Positions 10,901 through 22,658 of a stretch of 64,000 nt of DNA are shown here, piece after piece (within the stretch, counting starts at the first letter, position 1; every line of letters begins with the position of its first letter). The stretch lies in contig OX485805.1 in NCBI GenBank assembly GCA_950295325.1, positions 4,464,501 through 4,528,500 on the forward strand, read 5' to 3'. The position numbers and the translations under genes are program-made. Below the pieces are notes generated by a model. That model saw nothing but the letters and a program-made list of their open reading frames with translations, was not told where the DNA came from and did not search any database. Source of the DNA: Polytrichum commune (taxonomy: Eukaryota > Streptophyta > Polytrichopsida > Polytrichales > Polytrichaceae).

Positions 10901-13900
10901 GAACCCCTCCTCAGAGGGCTACAACAAGGGAATAATGGATACACTTTTGGTACATCTAAAATTAAAATCTCATCAGCAGCATATGCAGATGACCTAGCAG
11001 CAATCGCCAATAAACTAGAGACACTACAAACACAACTCAACAAACTAGACAAATTTTGCGAATGGGCAGGAATGGATCTTGGAATACCCAAGTGCGCAAT
11101 AACTGGATGCCCAAACAAATCCAAACTTCACCCCACAACCGTTAAAGCCCTAATCCAATCTACCAATATCAACTACAGAAACCAACCTATACCAGTCTTA
11201 AACCAACATGAACCATATACGTATCTAGAAATAAATCTTGCACCATCACTCAAATGGAAAACGCAAATAAATACCACTACAGCTAAAGTAATAAAACAGT
11301 GTCAAGCCCTTGTAACATGCCCAGCTACTATGAAACAAAAAATAAACATGGCAGATACAGTCATACGTGCTGGAATAGCATACAGCTTCTACGCAGTATC
11401 ATACTCCATACCAGCTATCAAAAAACTCGATAAAAAAATCATAGCACTTCACAAAACGATATGCGGAATACCCAAATGCACATCTAACATCGCTACACAA
11501 CTCCCACACAACCTATTCGGAATCGAAGCATTCTCACTACAAAATGCCTATTTAAGATGCATTGGAGAACAACTACAAAACGCCCTCAATGATAAAGGTA
11601 GAATTGGGAAAATATATGTTGGTCTACTACAATTCATACTCGCCAAATACGGGGGTTCTAAGGAAATCACCCGCATTAAATATCACCACTGCGTTAGATC
11701 ACCCATCACTAGAACATTATTCTTGCTCAAACATAAAGCCGGAGTCCACCTAAAAAATACAATAAACAATTTCCTACTAACCCCATCCCCACTTGAAACT
11801 GCATGGATGCAGGAAGCACAAATGCTTCATGGACAAAATCCCAACACCTCACTTAAATTACTCCACAAACTACTTGTACATAATATAATCACACTAGACC
11901 AAATTACCATGCCTAATGGTACCACTCTAATGAACCCGAACGAATTCAAAATCTACCACTCCACTCCTTCTAAACTTATCAAAAGCGCACTTAACATAAC
12001 TAATCAATTATTTTGCCACCCCCCTTGTAATTAATGCCCCCTACCATGCCAACAACACCATCCACCAAGATCCCTAAAAAATAAATATATAATAAGACAC
12101 CACAATATCCTACCACACCCACCAACCACCCCCGTACACCCCCTTAACATCCCCATCCCCCCTCTACCCCCTCCTCCAAACAACATGCTTAAAGACCCCC
12201 GACAATTCCCCATACACAAAATAATCGATCATAAACAAAAACAATTCAATGACCATAACGGAATAAAAAGAACAGTCACGTCGTACTTATGTCAATGGAC
12301 TACAACAAATAACAACACATATAACAAATGGCGAACTCAAAGGGACCTATACCCTTACTGTGAAACCAACATATGTAATCACAACACATACCTACTTATC
12401 TATTACTACAAAGAAAGACAACACAAACATTTTTCAAACATAATTAATGCCTACTTCTCCACAAAACAACATAGAGACACAAAATACGTCACACCAACCA
12501 CAATAATTCCACTAGCACATATCTCTATTAATGAATGCAACCCAGAAAACGACATCGAAACAAACTCTGATACCATCCAAACACAATTCGATGTCGCTCA
12601 CATATACGAAGACAATGGCCGACACCTCATTACCATCCCGAAAGCTAGACTAACATGGCTATGGAAACAATACCAATTGGCAAAAAACAACACACACGGT
12701 CTAGAACCATCTACCCAATCGTTCGAAACTGAAATTGTTTGGTTATACCAAAGGTACAAATACCGTATCCCAAAAAATGACCCACTCAAACGAGCCCAAT
12801 ATACAATACCAACCCAAATATTAGATCTCCTGATTACAACATTCAATATTAACCACTCATATTTTTCATCCCCAGTTACATGCCCCACACAATTCACCCA
12901 ATTCTACTCACCATTCTCGCGAGACATAATATTTGGATCCCTAGATAAAGCGTTTGACCATAAATGGCAAGGAATCGGTTACGCACACCCTCATAATACA
13001 ACAGACCTACAACAAGCTATTCACTGGGCGTGCATAGCGGCCCAAAATGATCCATATACAATCACTATACTTATATCTCCGGATACTAATTGGTACCAAA
13101 ACTCCAACCCACACACAGGCCCATTCCCAGACACACATGTCATTGCCCATTTCGCCGCTGATACGATCACGTATGAGGAACCCACAATACCCCCCGAGCT
13201 CAATATCACAAGAAAAGAACCATCTACCATGCAAATATTTTGTATCCATCACCAAAACAATAACATAGGCACCTACGAACAAATGAAATTAATAAACGAC
13301 ACAGCAAATAACCTCCAGATACTACAAAGTCACACACAAACTGCACCACCGACCCCTCCAAACATCACCGTTAACCCTAGTAAAAAATGGGCCAAATCAA
13401 ACTACCCAAATACAATCCCACACAATAATACCCCTATCCCACAACTTCCAAACTACCACACTAATCTACCGCTAAAATTCCACCCCCAGTTCAGCTACTA
13501 CACGGATGGTTCCTTTATAAAACCCAAAGAAATTGCCCCTGGGGTATGGAGAAGAGAAAGAGTTGGATACGGTATCTATAGCCCCAAAGGCTTAAATATC
13601 GCCAAAAGACTCCATGGGCATCAAAACATACTACGTGCAGAAATGATGGCTATACACAAAACACTAAGAATCATCAATACAAAATTCCCTAATGAACCCG
13701 CATTCATATTCACAGACAGTCTAAACGTATTATACCTACTCAACACACAAATTAAACACCCCACTCTCCATAATAGTCACCCCGACCAAATCACACTCAA
13801 CTCCATGGTAAAAATCCTCCAAGACCGAACACAGCCAATCACACTATACAAAGTCAGAGCACACGTCAACATTGACGGTAATGAAAAAGTGGATAAACTA

Positions 13901-14479
13901 GCAAAAGACGGGTTAGAATTAGAACACAGAATTGCCATCCACCCATACGAACATGCCCACGCCATCCCGTACTATTACCAAAAGGACGTCTGGGCCTCGA
14001 TGGCATACGTCCCAGACAAAGGCCCAGTAAGATTCTTAGAAAAACAAATTAAAAAATATGATAGGGAAACCAATATAGCAATCATGGCCACACAAACCCC
14101 CAACACGTGTAAATGGACAGAAAATATAGACATTGACAAAGAACTGTCTAACGAATTATGGACAAATCCCTTAATCACAGACAAACAAAAATCCTGCCTT
14201 ATTAAATTCCGCACAGGAACATACATGGGTAATGCTAGAAAACAAATGTTCTTCGGTCACCAGAGGTACCCCTCTATCACATGCCCTATATGCAATTCAA
14301 ACGATCCAGACACTTGGCTACATGTTCTACTGAAATGCAACCAACAACATATACACTCACTACGAATTAAAAGACATAACAAGCAGTCGGAGAAATTAGG
14401 AAGCTTCTAATCTCGTCCGAAAAATCCCGATGTTTTACTCTCATGAATGCCGGTACCTTCAATAATAACCCCCAAGAAA

Positions 14480-14900
14480 ATACAGTCCCCAATTGGCTAC
14501 TCCCCTGCACATGTAACACACAAAGATGTCATTGCAACGCAAGATTTTGACCTGATATACTCTGCGTTAAATGATTACCATATCAAAATGACCCTCCTAT
14601 TGACATTGACCCTAACCTCACCATACAATTTATTGAATTCACATATTGTAACGACAGATTTTCCCCAGAAACAATAGAAGCAAAAAACAACAAATACAAA
14701 CCTTTGATTGATAGTATTGCTTCCAAAGGATGGAAAATCGAACCACTTATTGTCATCACAGCTGGGGCCCGAGCTACGGCCCACATCCCATCTATGAAAA
14801 TACTAGAAGAAAATCTCAAAATACCCCTGGTTACCATCAAAAACACCTTTAAAAACATTAATACCATTGCAATACAATATGCCATGTCCATCCTCCTCCA
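14480..14900 (+). other. REL-like C-terminal domain remnant, copy A
   Basis: Downstream of the CCHC finger are a C-x-C-x4-C-x-C cluster (PCTCNTQRCHC), then PDIL, then IEFTYC and an Ile/Lys-rich tail. All are conserved with copy B although two TGA codons interrupt copy A. The conservation of PD and E-x-T despite decay argues that the domain was functional in the ancestor. Confidence 0.6.
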
Positions 14901-14984
14901 TAAGAGGAGAATTGAAAACCACCAACCGCTCCCCCAAAACTTAGACCCTCCATAAAACCCAAAAAACTTATATAATATTTAGTA

Positions 14985-15401
14985 TCTATTTACAGCTCAG
15001 AATGAGGGATTGGTGCCGGTTGGTTGGTACAAATTTCCTGCCTTTTACTCACTTGCAGCACCAAGTCACGCGTTACATTTTAGACGATCATACGGACTCG
15101 ACTGAAATCGAACCCGGAACGTCTTAACTCAAACATCCTCCCACAACCAACCGAGGAATCATGACTTGGCGTTCACTCTCATAACAAAAACACTAATTAT
15201 ACCTAAAAGGCATGCACCGCTGTGGGCCATGATTGGCCCACGTTATTTGTTTCTTGGTTACTATAGTGTCCATCCTCGAAAGAGGAGAGTAGTTTTGTCC
15301 CAGCTTCCCCATGTCCTGTGGGCATCGGGTTGTTGGCATTACGAACGGACACTCTATTCACGCCGGCCCCTAAAAAGGACCGGAGTTTCTATCTATCTAT
15401 C
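14985..15401 (+). promoter_or_regulatory. 3' UTR and (TATC)n tail of copy A
   Basis: This segment aligns with 33580-34076 of copy B. It includes a CAGCTCAG-like block, GGTTGGTTGGTA, CTTGCAGCACCAAGTCA and a reverse-oriented tRNA B-box-like AATCGAACCCGG, and ends with an imperfect hairpin (15363-15383) then TTTCTATCTATCTATC. Such conserved 3' ends are what LINE reverse transcriptases recognise to prime reverse transcription. The recognition role is inference. Confidence 0.7.
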
Positions 15402-15413
15402 TTGAGGGTTCTG
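15402..15413. repeat. Right target-site duplication of copy A
   Basis: An exact copy of 2631-2642 directly after the tail of the element. Confidence 0.65.
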
Positions 15414-18400
15414 AGGTTACCTGGAGGAATAAAGGTATGCACTAGGCAAAGTGTTATATCTTCTACATTTGGTTTATAAAGAAGGTAGAATTTGAGTCTT
15501 GGATTTTGGTCTATTGTGCACGATAGAAGAATTATTTTCTGGTAATATTTTAAACAAATATTCTTAGTGAAGTAGATCATTTGTATGCAAAGTTTGAAGG
15601 CGTGATTTGTGTTGGAGAAGGAATAATGAAGTGTTGAAGCAAAGGGGATCTAGAATTATTGGAGCTAAATAATCCTATTTTGAGGGTTTGATTTTTTTGT
15701 AACTATTGTAGTTATGAATGTGAGATTTGGAAGGTGGCTTGGAAGATGTCTTGGCTCAATTGTGGTGAAATTTCAGTTGCATAAGTGTTACAGATTGAGA
15801 GTTATTGATCTTGGTGCAACTAAATTTTTTAAGGGATTGTTGAGGGCAAATATTAGTTTGACTAAAAGTTGAAGCATGAGTTGTAGATTGTTTGTTGGTC
15901 ATGAAAAATGATATGTGAGTTGTATATGGGGTATGCAACTACCTTGCAAAGTTTTGTAGGTAGAACATGAAGTAGTTGAAGGTTATATGAAGTAAAGTTG
16001 ACTAGGTCAGCATTGAGGATACTATGTGATTGAATGAACTTGGGTAGAATTGAGGGATGGCTTTGGGACGATTGAGGAACTAATACATGTGAGGAACAAA
16101 CTTTGAGATTAGAAAGATCTACTTTAACAAAGGACTCCATGTTTTTCCGGACAAATTGTATTCTTCTTGACAACGGGCTTATAATAGTTTGTGTACAATG
16201 GACAATGTGGTGGTGGTGAGGTCATCACCCCACACTTTAAAAACTAGTCGCCCATCCACATTGGGATATTGAGTAAGTGGTCCGGACATTAATTCACATG
16301 TCTTTTTGGTGCTTGTGGAAACTTCAAAACCCCTAAGAAAGCAATGTGCACATAGGTAACATTGGTAGATTTGGATGTAACATGGTAAGAGATATGAAAT
16401 TTTAAGTAGTTTTAGTCTCCCAAAAATAGGATGATCAAGTGGACTCAAGTGAATTGGAGTGGAATTGAGTTAGATGTAGTTAAGAGCAAGAACTCTAGAA
16501 ATTGAGAAGACAAAAGATAAGAGATAGTCACAAGGATGAGAGGGAAGGATGAAGGTGTAATTTACTTGTTTTTGCTAGACGATATATAGTCATTTTGTAA
16601 TAATGTGGAGCTTTTATAGATTTTTTTTTACTAAATATTTATGAAAGTTTCATAAGGGAGGCTCACTATTGGAAGTAGAAATAATAATGAACTGAGGTGA
16701 AATGAACTTGGTAAAAATAAATAAAATAAAATGCCATGTATGTGTCAATTACATTTTAGTAAATTGGAACATGTTACCTTGTACATAAAACATTTCATAT
16801 AATACATTGCACCACAACCTATCTATTCTAATAGAAAAGGGAATATTCACATGATATTCCTTTGTTGACACCGTATGCTAGGAGTGATGCGGCACCGACC
16901 TCGGCTCTTTTATTCATTAAACATAAAAGGCATAAGGAGTACATTAAATAATCTTATTACTATGGGTAGAAAACTTAGCATGGGCCACTCAGTGTTTTAG
17001 TCGGGGTGGTATTAAAGAGGATTAAACCCATGGTTTTGTGTCTCTTTGAGGGACTTACAGATAACTATAGTGTACTTCCCAAGTTGGACAACATAATGCT
17101 TTGTTTCAAAATTGTTACTTGAAGGTTGATACCAAATAATTTTGTCATTTGGTTGTTGTAGCAACATTTGACTGGTAGTCAAATGATGGGGGGGGGGGGG
17201 GTAAAATGAGCCACTAGGACCAAAGGTTGACATTGGTGGGGGGACTAAAAGGTGCCAATAGCATGCAAACAAAGTGACTCTTCATTCACATTTGCCTCGA
17301 TTGAGGCAATAGTTTCTATCTATCTATAGTAATGCTACTGGATTAGATAGGGTGGGGGCATGACAATGAAACAAATAAATATCCTAAAGCAGGGTAGGCC
17401 TGGGGGGTGCATCTACACTTGATTTATGTATACACGTGCGAGAACCCCCTATTTAAGTGAAATTCAAACTGTTTTTTTTACTGAATGCGTGATTACTTCT
17501 AAGCAAATATCAAGGGTCTGTGTTTACGTAAGTGCAGTTGTAAACTTGAGGCAAACTATGGTATGAGTTGAATTTGATAAATAAGATATCGATTGAGTAG
17601 GAATGAGTAGCGTGACAATGGTATGTGTCGGGAGTGGTTGAATTTTTAGTTGATAATGAAAGTAAAATTTGCATGTTAAAGTTGGTCGTACATGTAATCA
17701 CCTTATGTGAGAGAACATTTGTGCCATGGTGAGAAGTTGAACTAAGCTATCGCAGAGACCATGATCCTGATAGTGTGAATGCTATATAATACATTACCTT
17801 AACCTTTGGCTGAGTTAGAGCATGAAATTCACAAAGACCATTGGCTGTGAAGAGTTACCATGATACAGAAATTGCCAACAAACTTGCGGCACGAAGAACT
17901 AGTAATTTTTACTTTGAGTAAGAATAACTTCAGCAAAATGGAATAATATTGAACGAGACCATTATTGGTAATTGAATTGAAAATTTTAATTAATAATCTT
18001 AAGGAGGATTAATGAATGAACTTATGAATGGATGATAAATCTAATGAAGGGACACATCAAATTCTAAATTTAAATACAAACGATAAATTGATGAATTATG
18101 TGATGAAATGATAACATGCGTACGTGGTTTGGCTTATTGTTGTAATTGAGTGACATTATGGATACTTTATCCAAGAGGAGGTAAGAGACTATAGTTGGAT
18201 TTAGTAATTAAAATCATATTTAATCAAATAAGACTAACAAACTTGAAATGATGATTGCATTGCAATTTCAAGTTATACTAAAAAGATTAATTAATACAAT
18301 ATTATTGACTACACCAAAGTACCCTTGGCTTTAGTAAAGATACTCAAATGGGATACTCATGCAAGATAATTGACTATAGCAATGCCTATGCTTGTGCATT

Positions 18401-19129
18401 GCACTTGGTCCAATTAAAATGAACTCACTGCCATACTATTGCATGGATAATTAGAGCGAGGTGAATGATTATCACGGTTGCATGCATTGATGTTGAGATA
18501 TTTTAAAGTTTTTACCTCTAACCCATAATGTAATTGTCAGTTTAACCCGGAAATAAAATGCAATAACCTTGTGTTTCCCCTAACAAAACTTATTGGAGTC
18601 AACTAAATAATACATTTCACGTTTTAAGTATTTCCTTGAGTCAGTTGGTAATCAAATCCAAACTACACAAATCAATGGCTTGCCTACATGGTCCCCAATT
18701 GTTTCCATTGGTCCAAAACCTTGTCTTGATTTTTTGAACTCATCTAATCTACCATGTCCCAAACTCTAGTACTTGTAGATTATTAGTTGGTTTCCCTCAT
18801 GTCCGTTGCACTGCAATGGTAATTGTGGATGACCATTTGTTGCATTGCCAAAAAAATACCCCACAATCCAAACTAAGTCCAAACATCTTAGAAAAAATAG
18901 AAAAAAATGTTGCTATATAATTATTGGCATTGTTAAATGTAAATTGAATTTTGAATACATGTGAGTTGGTCTTTTGAGAGGAAAAATTTCCATTCAAATG
19001 AGATACCAAAGTTGACTTGTAAGTTGTGTATCAACTTTATATTTTAGAACCATTCTCTATGATGATAATAAATTACATGTTTTTGTTGCTACTTTGCCAT
19101 CATCTTTGTTTTTTTTTTTTTTGCTTAAA
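15414..19129. other. Unresolved repeat-like DNA
   Basis: There is no supportable gene. Open frames are short and without recognisable domains. A (G)13 run lies near 17188, and a LINE-like 3' tail lies near 17293-17326. The style of the sequence (AT-rich, no coding signal) suggests old transposon debris, but I cannot assign a family. Confidence 0.4.
17293..17326 (+). repeat. Hairpin plus TTTCTATCTATCTAT tail, possible end of a third LINE
   Basis: TGCCTC-gatt-GAGGCA (17293-17308) is followed by AATAG and TTTCTATCTATCTAT. The arrangement matches the 3' end of copy A, a hairpin followed by AGTTTCTATCTATC. Upstream sequence does not obviously match either ORF, so only an extreme 3' remnant or an unrelated family is possible. 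Confidence 0.35.
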
Positions 19130-21117
19130 TCACTGCCATAACGCACAATTAGTAGTAAAGAAATATTCTCATGTGGCTGGAGTGGATTTCAACAAGACCT
19201 TTGTCATGTGCTCAAATTCATTACCATTAGATGCATTTTCGTACTAAGAACGGCCATCGATTGGAAGCTCCATCAAATGAACTTAAAGGCGTTGCACGGG
19301 TAGATCACTCTAAGGCATTTTTGTGCACCACGTGAGGCTGGGGTTTTTTTTGTTTTGGGGCTATTTACCTTTAAGGGCTGAATTAAAGCCTCCTTATAAT
19401 TACTTAAATTTAAAAAATGACCCATTTGTTTGCACCCTTCCATTACTTATATTGTTCAAGTCATTGCAATTTTTGTACTCTATATTCCTTTTAAGTAATT
19501 AAAGCTAATCTACTTCCTAACGCAATTGACGAATGTTGAGGGAAAGCATGGAAACAAAGAAGGGTGCAAACAGTAATACCATTGTAAACATAGTTATGAA
19601 GAAAACACATAGGAGACCATAGCAAAGTAATACCAATTATCATCCATTCCTGTGAGTCCTAAACCCATTTACATACCATACTAAACATGCCTTCTAGGAT
19701 CCTCATCTTCAGCCCCTATATTAATTTTACAAAAAAAGAATGGCCCACGTTTTATGTTCATCTAACTTACTTATAATGGGATTGTCTACATTTAATGGCC
19801 CCTTCATTATTTGGAATTCCTTTATAATTTTTATTTCAAATGATTTTAATCCTCTCTATATTATGCCGCACGTCGTTTTTAAAATGCACTAAGTGATCCA
19901 CCCGTGAGGCGTTGTCTTTGAATGGAGTATTAGAGGTGAAGATCTATATGAATCAAGCAAAGGGTTTCGTACAAGAGGGGAAAAAACACCTTGTGTACAA
20001 ACTCAAGAGTTTTGTATGGGCTTAAACAATCGCCGAGGGCATGGTACCACTATATCGATTCGTTCTTCATCAACGAGGATTTTTGTAGGAACCAAGCAGA
20101 TCACTCACTATACGTCAAACAAATGGGTGAGTATTTCTTGGCGGCAATCCTCTATGTGGACAATTTGATCATATTGGCAAGAAATGTAACACAATTGAAG
20201 TGACTTATATTGGAGTTCAAGAAAGAATTTGCGATAAGTGATCTCGAAGAGTTGTATTATTGCCCAAGAGTGGAATTTGATAGGAATAAAGAAGCCCATA
20301 CCATCACCATTAACCAAATGAGCTACATTGAGGAGGTCCTTAAATGCTTCAACATAATTGAATACAAACAAGCCCAAACTCCGTTCAATGCAAATTCAAA
20401 CTTGTTAATACTTTTGGATGAGGAATTTTAAAATGTGTAAAATGAATTGCAAGGTGTTTCCTACAAGGTCGGGGTAAGATCTCTTGTGTACGCAATGATG
20501 GCCATGAAGGCTTATATTGCATTTGAGGTGAGTATGATAAGCTAATTTATGTCGAAAGCCAACCACCGCATTGGATGGCTATGAAACGCATTATGAGGTA
20601 TTTGAAGGGCACTTTGGACTGTAATTTATGCCTCGGAAGCAAGGATATTACCTTGAGAGGAATTTGCTATGCGGATTGGGCAGGAGTTGCAAATGACCGG
20701 CGATCCACCACATGTACGTGTTTTTTGTTGGTGTTGGAGTTGTTTTGTGGAAATGTAAGAAACAACCAAGCATTGCATTGTCTACGACAAAGGCGGGGTA
20801 CATGGTCACTAGCCATTGCATGAAGGAAGCGGTTCGGCTTAAACAACTTTTGGCGGATGTGAGATACGAGCAAGAAAGATTGACATCCATCATGTGCAGC
20901 AATCAATGATGCATATCACTTGCAAAGAATCCCACACACCATTTTTATACCAAACATGTCGATATACAATATTACTTCATTAGAGAGAAACTAGAAAACC
21001 AAGAGAAATGCTTGTAGTATTTTCCAACAAAGGGTATGATAGTGAACGTACTAACCAAACCGCTTGCAAATGATGGGCATCAAACATTAATAAAGGAAAT
21101 GGTTTAGAAGCCTTTGA
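19130..21117 (+). pseudogene. Ty1/copia reverse transcriptase-RNase H remnant
   Basis: Frame-broken fragments match the C-terminal half of copia pol: VVKKYSHVAGVDFNKTF, then YGLKQSPRAWYHYIDSFF, LYVDNLIILA (the active-site LYVDD with D to N), YIEEVLKCFN, MRYLKGTLD, ADWAG, DRRSTT, STTKAGYM (SSTEAEY in active copies) and a final NDGHQTLIKEM. Several stops and frameshifts are present, so it is dead. A hAT-like element splits it at 19295-19906. The 3' part runs into the target region of non-LTR copy B. No LTR could be delimited. Confidence 0.85.
19295..19906. mobile_element. Non-autonomous hAT-like element (612 bp)
   Basis: Terminal inverted repeats CACGGGT(A/G)GATCACT begin at 19295 and end at 19906. 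Flanking 8-bp duplications AGGCGTTG (19287-19294 and 19907-19914) fit the hAT superfamily. The insertion lies in the copia RT at the codons for the conserved KTAFLNG-like motif; removing the element and one duplication restores continuity. There is no coding capacity. The same ends recur at 53805 and 57628, so it is a family. Confidence 0.85.
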
Positions 21118-21297
21118 CTACTCGTAAAATAAAAGAGGCATGAGAAATAATAATGTTAGAATAAGGCCACAATGCTAGTTCAAAGAAGGATAAAAATTAT
21201 TTCATATTGTTTGTATGGATCAAAGAAAGAAAGAAAAATAATAAAGGACAAAGCAAAGAGAACATGAGACCATCTCACTCCAAGCATTGTTCATATG

Positions 21298-21309
21298 TCT
21301 TTGTGTATG
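21298..21309. repeat. Left target-site duplication of non-LTR copy B
   Basis: TCTTTGTGTATG is repeated exactly at 34077-34088 after the (TTC)n tail. The first bases overlap the tail sequence, so the true duplication may be 10-12 bp. Confidence 0.75.
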
Positions 21310-21385
21310 GGGTTGCACTCGCTCACACCAACGTGTGTAATCCGAATCACGAGAGGGAGGCACCGAAAATGGAGAGAAGACAGCC

Positions 21386-21547
21386 ACAACGAAGTCTGCG
21401 AGGAAGATCCGAACAGAAGCAGCAGCAGATCAGCCAGTACCTAACAGCATTGAGCGAGAGAAGAGAACAACGAAGTCTGCGAGGAAGATCCGAACAGAAG
21501 CAGCAGCAGATCAGCCAGTAACTAACAGCATTGAGCGAGAGAAGAGA
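21386..21547 (+). repeat. Two tandem 81-bp units in the 5' leader of copy B
   Basis: Units 21386-21466 and 21467-21547 begin ACAACGAAGTCTGCGAGG and differ by very few bases (for example GTACCTAAC versus GTAACTAAC). 81 bp is a multiple of three, but the reading frame has no ATG here. With the 155-bp units of copy A, both copies carry tandem units in the leader although the unit sequences differ. Confidence 0.9.
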
Positions 21548-22658
21548 GACGAAGGCGACAGAAGGAGGTTATGAATACACTGCGGCCCGAACAATCTGCG
21601 GCGCCCCTAATACCGTACACCTGAAACAGAGAGCTCCGAAAAGAGCAACAGTTCGGCAAGCAAGCCCAGCAGATCGACATCAAGAATCTGAACTCAAGAA
21701 CGAGGAGGCAAGTAGACCAGATCTAGATCTAGGAGTGAAGGAGGGTAGGAGCGGAGCTTCACCAACATCCATCAACAAAACTAGGGTTTCACCCTTACTT
21801 ATAATATGGGTGCTAATAAGCACCATCCTCTTGTGTGCTTGCACACACCACAATGCACTTCCATCAAAGCTCACCCCCATCATCAACTCACCAAGCTATC
21901 ACCCACCAAAGACACCACCCACAATCTATCCACTAAGAGGTTGCCACTCAAAGCTCCAAAATACCAACTCATCAATACCACCTCCCACAATCTACCCACC
22001 AAGCTACCCCCAACACCCAATACAACCATCAACTCCCTACTCATCAAGTCGATACTACTCCACCACAAGACCACCTCCAAGCTCGGAATGTATGCCACAC
22101 CCATCCATATCGCCGCCACCACCCACACAACACAAAACCACACACATCAAGGTAAGTAAAGCCACTTGCACTCACCAAACACTCATTCCCACCAAAAGCC
22201 ACCACAAAACAAAAAACAAACTATCTATAAACTTACCTCCAAAAAAAACATATCGGAGCTCTAAACCCCGCCACATGATGATGGTCCAACACTCCCTCTA
22301 TCAGAAATCCGCCAAAAACCACACAAGATCCAACAAAAAGGCAGTCACCTACACACACCCACCACCCCCAAACCTAAAAACCACCCACCCAACAAAAAAC
22401 CCCCCACACACAAAGCATGCAACATCCCAATCTAAGAAAAAACCCACCTCACCAAGGCATACCAAGGCCGAAAATACAACACACAACCTGCACCAACCTA
22501 GAATCGCCGAAACCCCCAAAGCAAATCTCACAAGACAACTCACACATCCAAAAACAACATGCCGCCATCTACATACAAGGCCACACTCTCTCACTCAAAT
22601 ACCCTCGCCTCCCACACTCTCAACCATCCATCTTTTCCACACCTCCCTACCCACCATC

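Larger units (their letters stand above)
7634..14955 (+). pseudogene. ORF2 of copy A: 2A - APE - RT - RNase H - CCHC - REL-like polyprotein, broken
   Basis: Several open stretches align colinearly with ORF2 of copy B. ATG at 7634 has a good context (ACAATGG). In order: 2A-like motif ending at 7936; conserved unknown region; APE endonuclease (QETKL, CGDFNRD; about 8600-9350); reverse transcriptase (FKNAFGSIDHARL and YADD; 10232-11100); RNase H with D-E-D-D residues (about 13490-13910); CCHC finger (14282-14338); REL-like end to 14955. Lesions: frameshift in the 18-C run near 8290-8307, frameshift near 9480-9495, TAG 9744-9746, A-run frameshift 9962-9966, TGA 10172-10174, TAA 12032-12034, frameshift near 14385, TGA 14548-14550 and 14572-14574. 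The catalytic SDH of the nuclease reads SDN (near 9317-9325). Not functional. Confidence 0.85.
2643..15401 (+). mobile_element. Non-LTR retrotransposon, copy A (decayed)
   Basis: This is a full-length but inactivated LINE of about 12.76 kb. It comprises a 5' leader with five tandem 155-bp units, ORF1, a 535-bp spacer, ORF2, a conserved 3' UTR and a (TATC)n tail, flanked by a candidate 12-bp duplication. ORF2 includes a 2A-like motif, APE endonuclease, reverse transcriptase, RNase H, CCHC finger and a restriction-like endonuclease-like end. Copy B is colinear in every ORF and in the 3' UTR, which sets the boundaries independently. The 5' leaders of the two copies show no obvious similarity, so the left boundary rests mainly on the duplication. 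APE plus C-terminal PD-(D/E)XK suggests the Dualen/RandI group; clade assignment is inference. Confidence 0.85.

Noticed and set aside
14990-15170. A genuine tRNA gene in the LINE 3' UTR
   Set aside because: A- and B-box-like blocks lie in opposite orientations and no cloverleaf with anticodon arm can be drawn.
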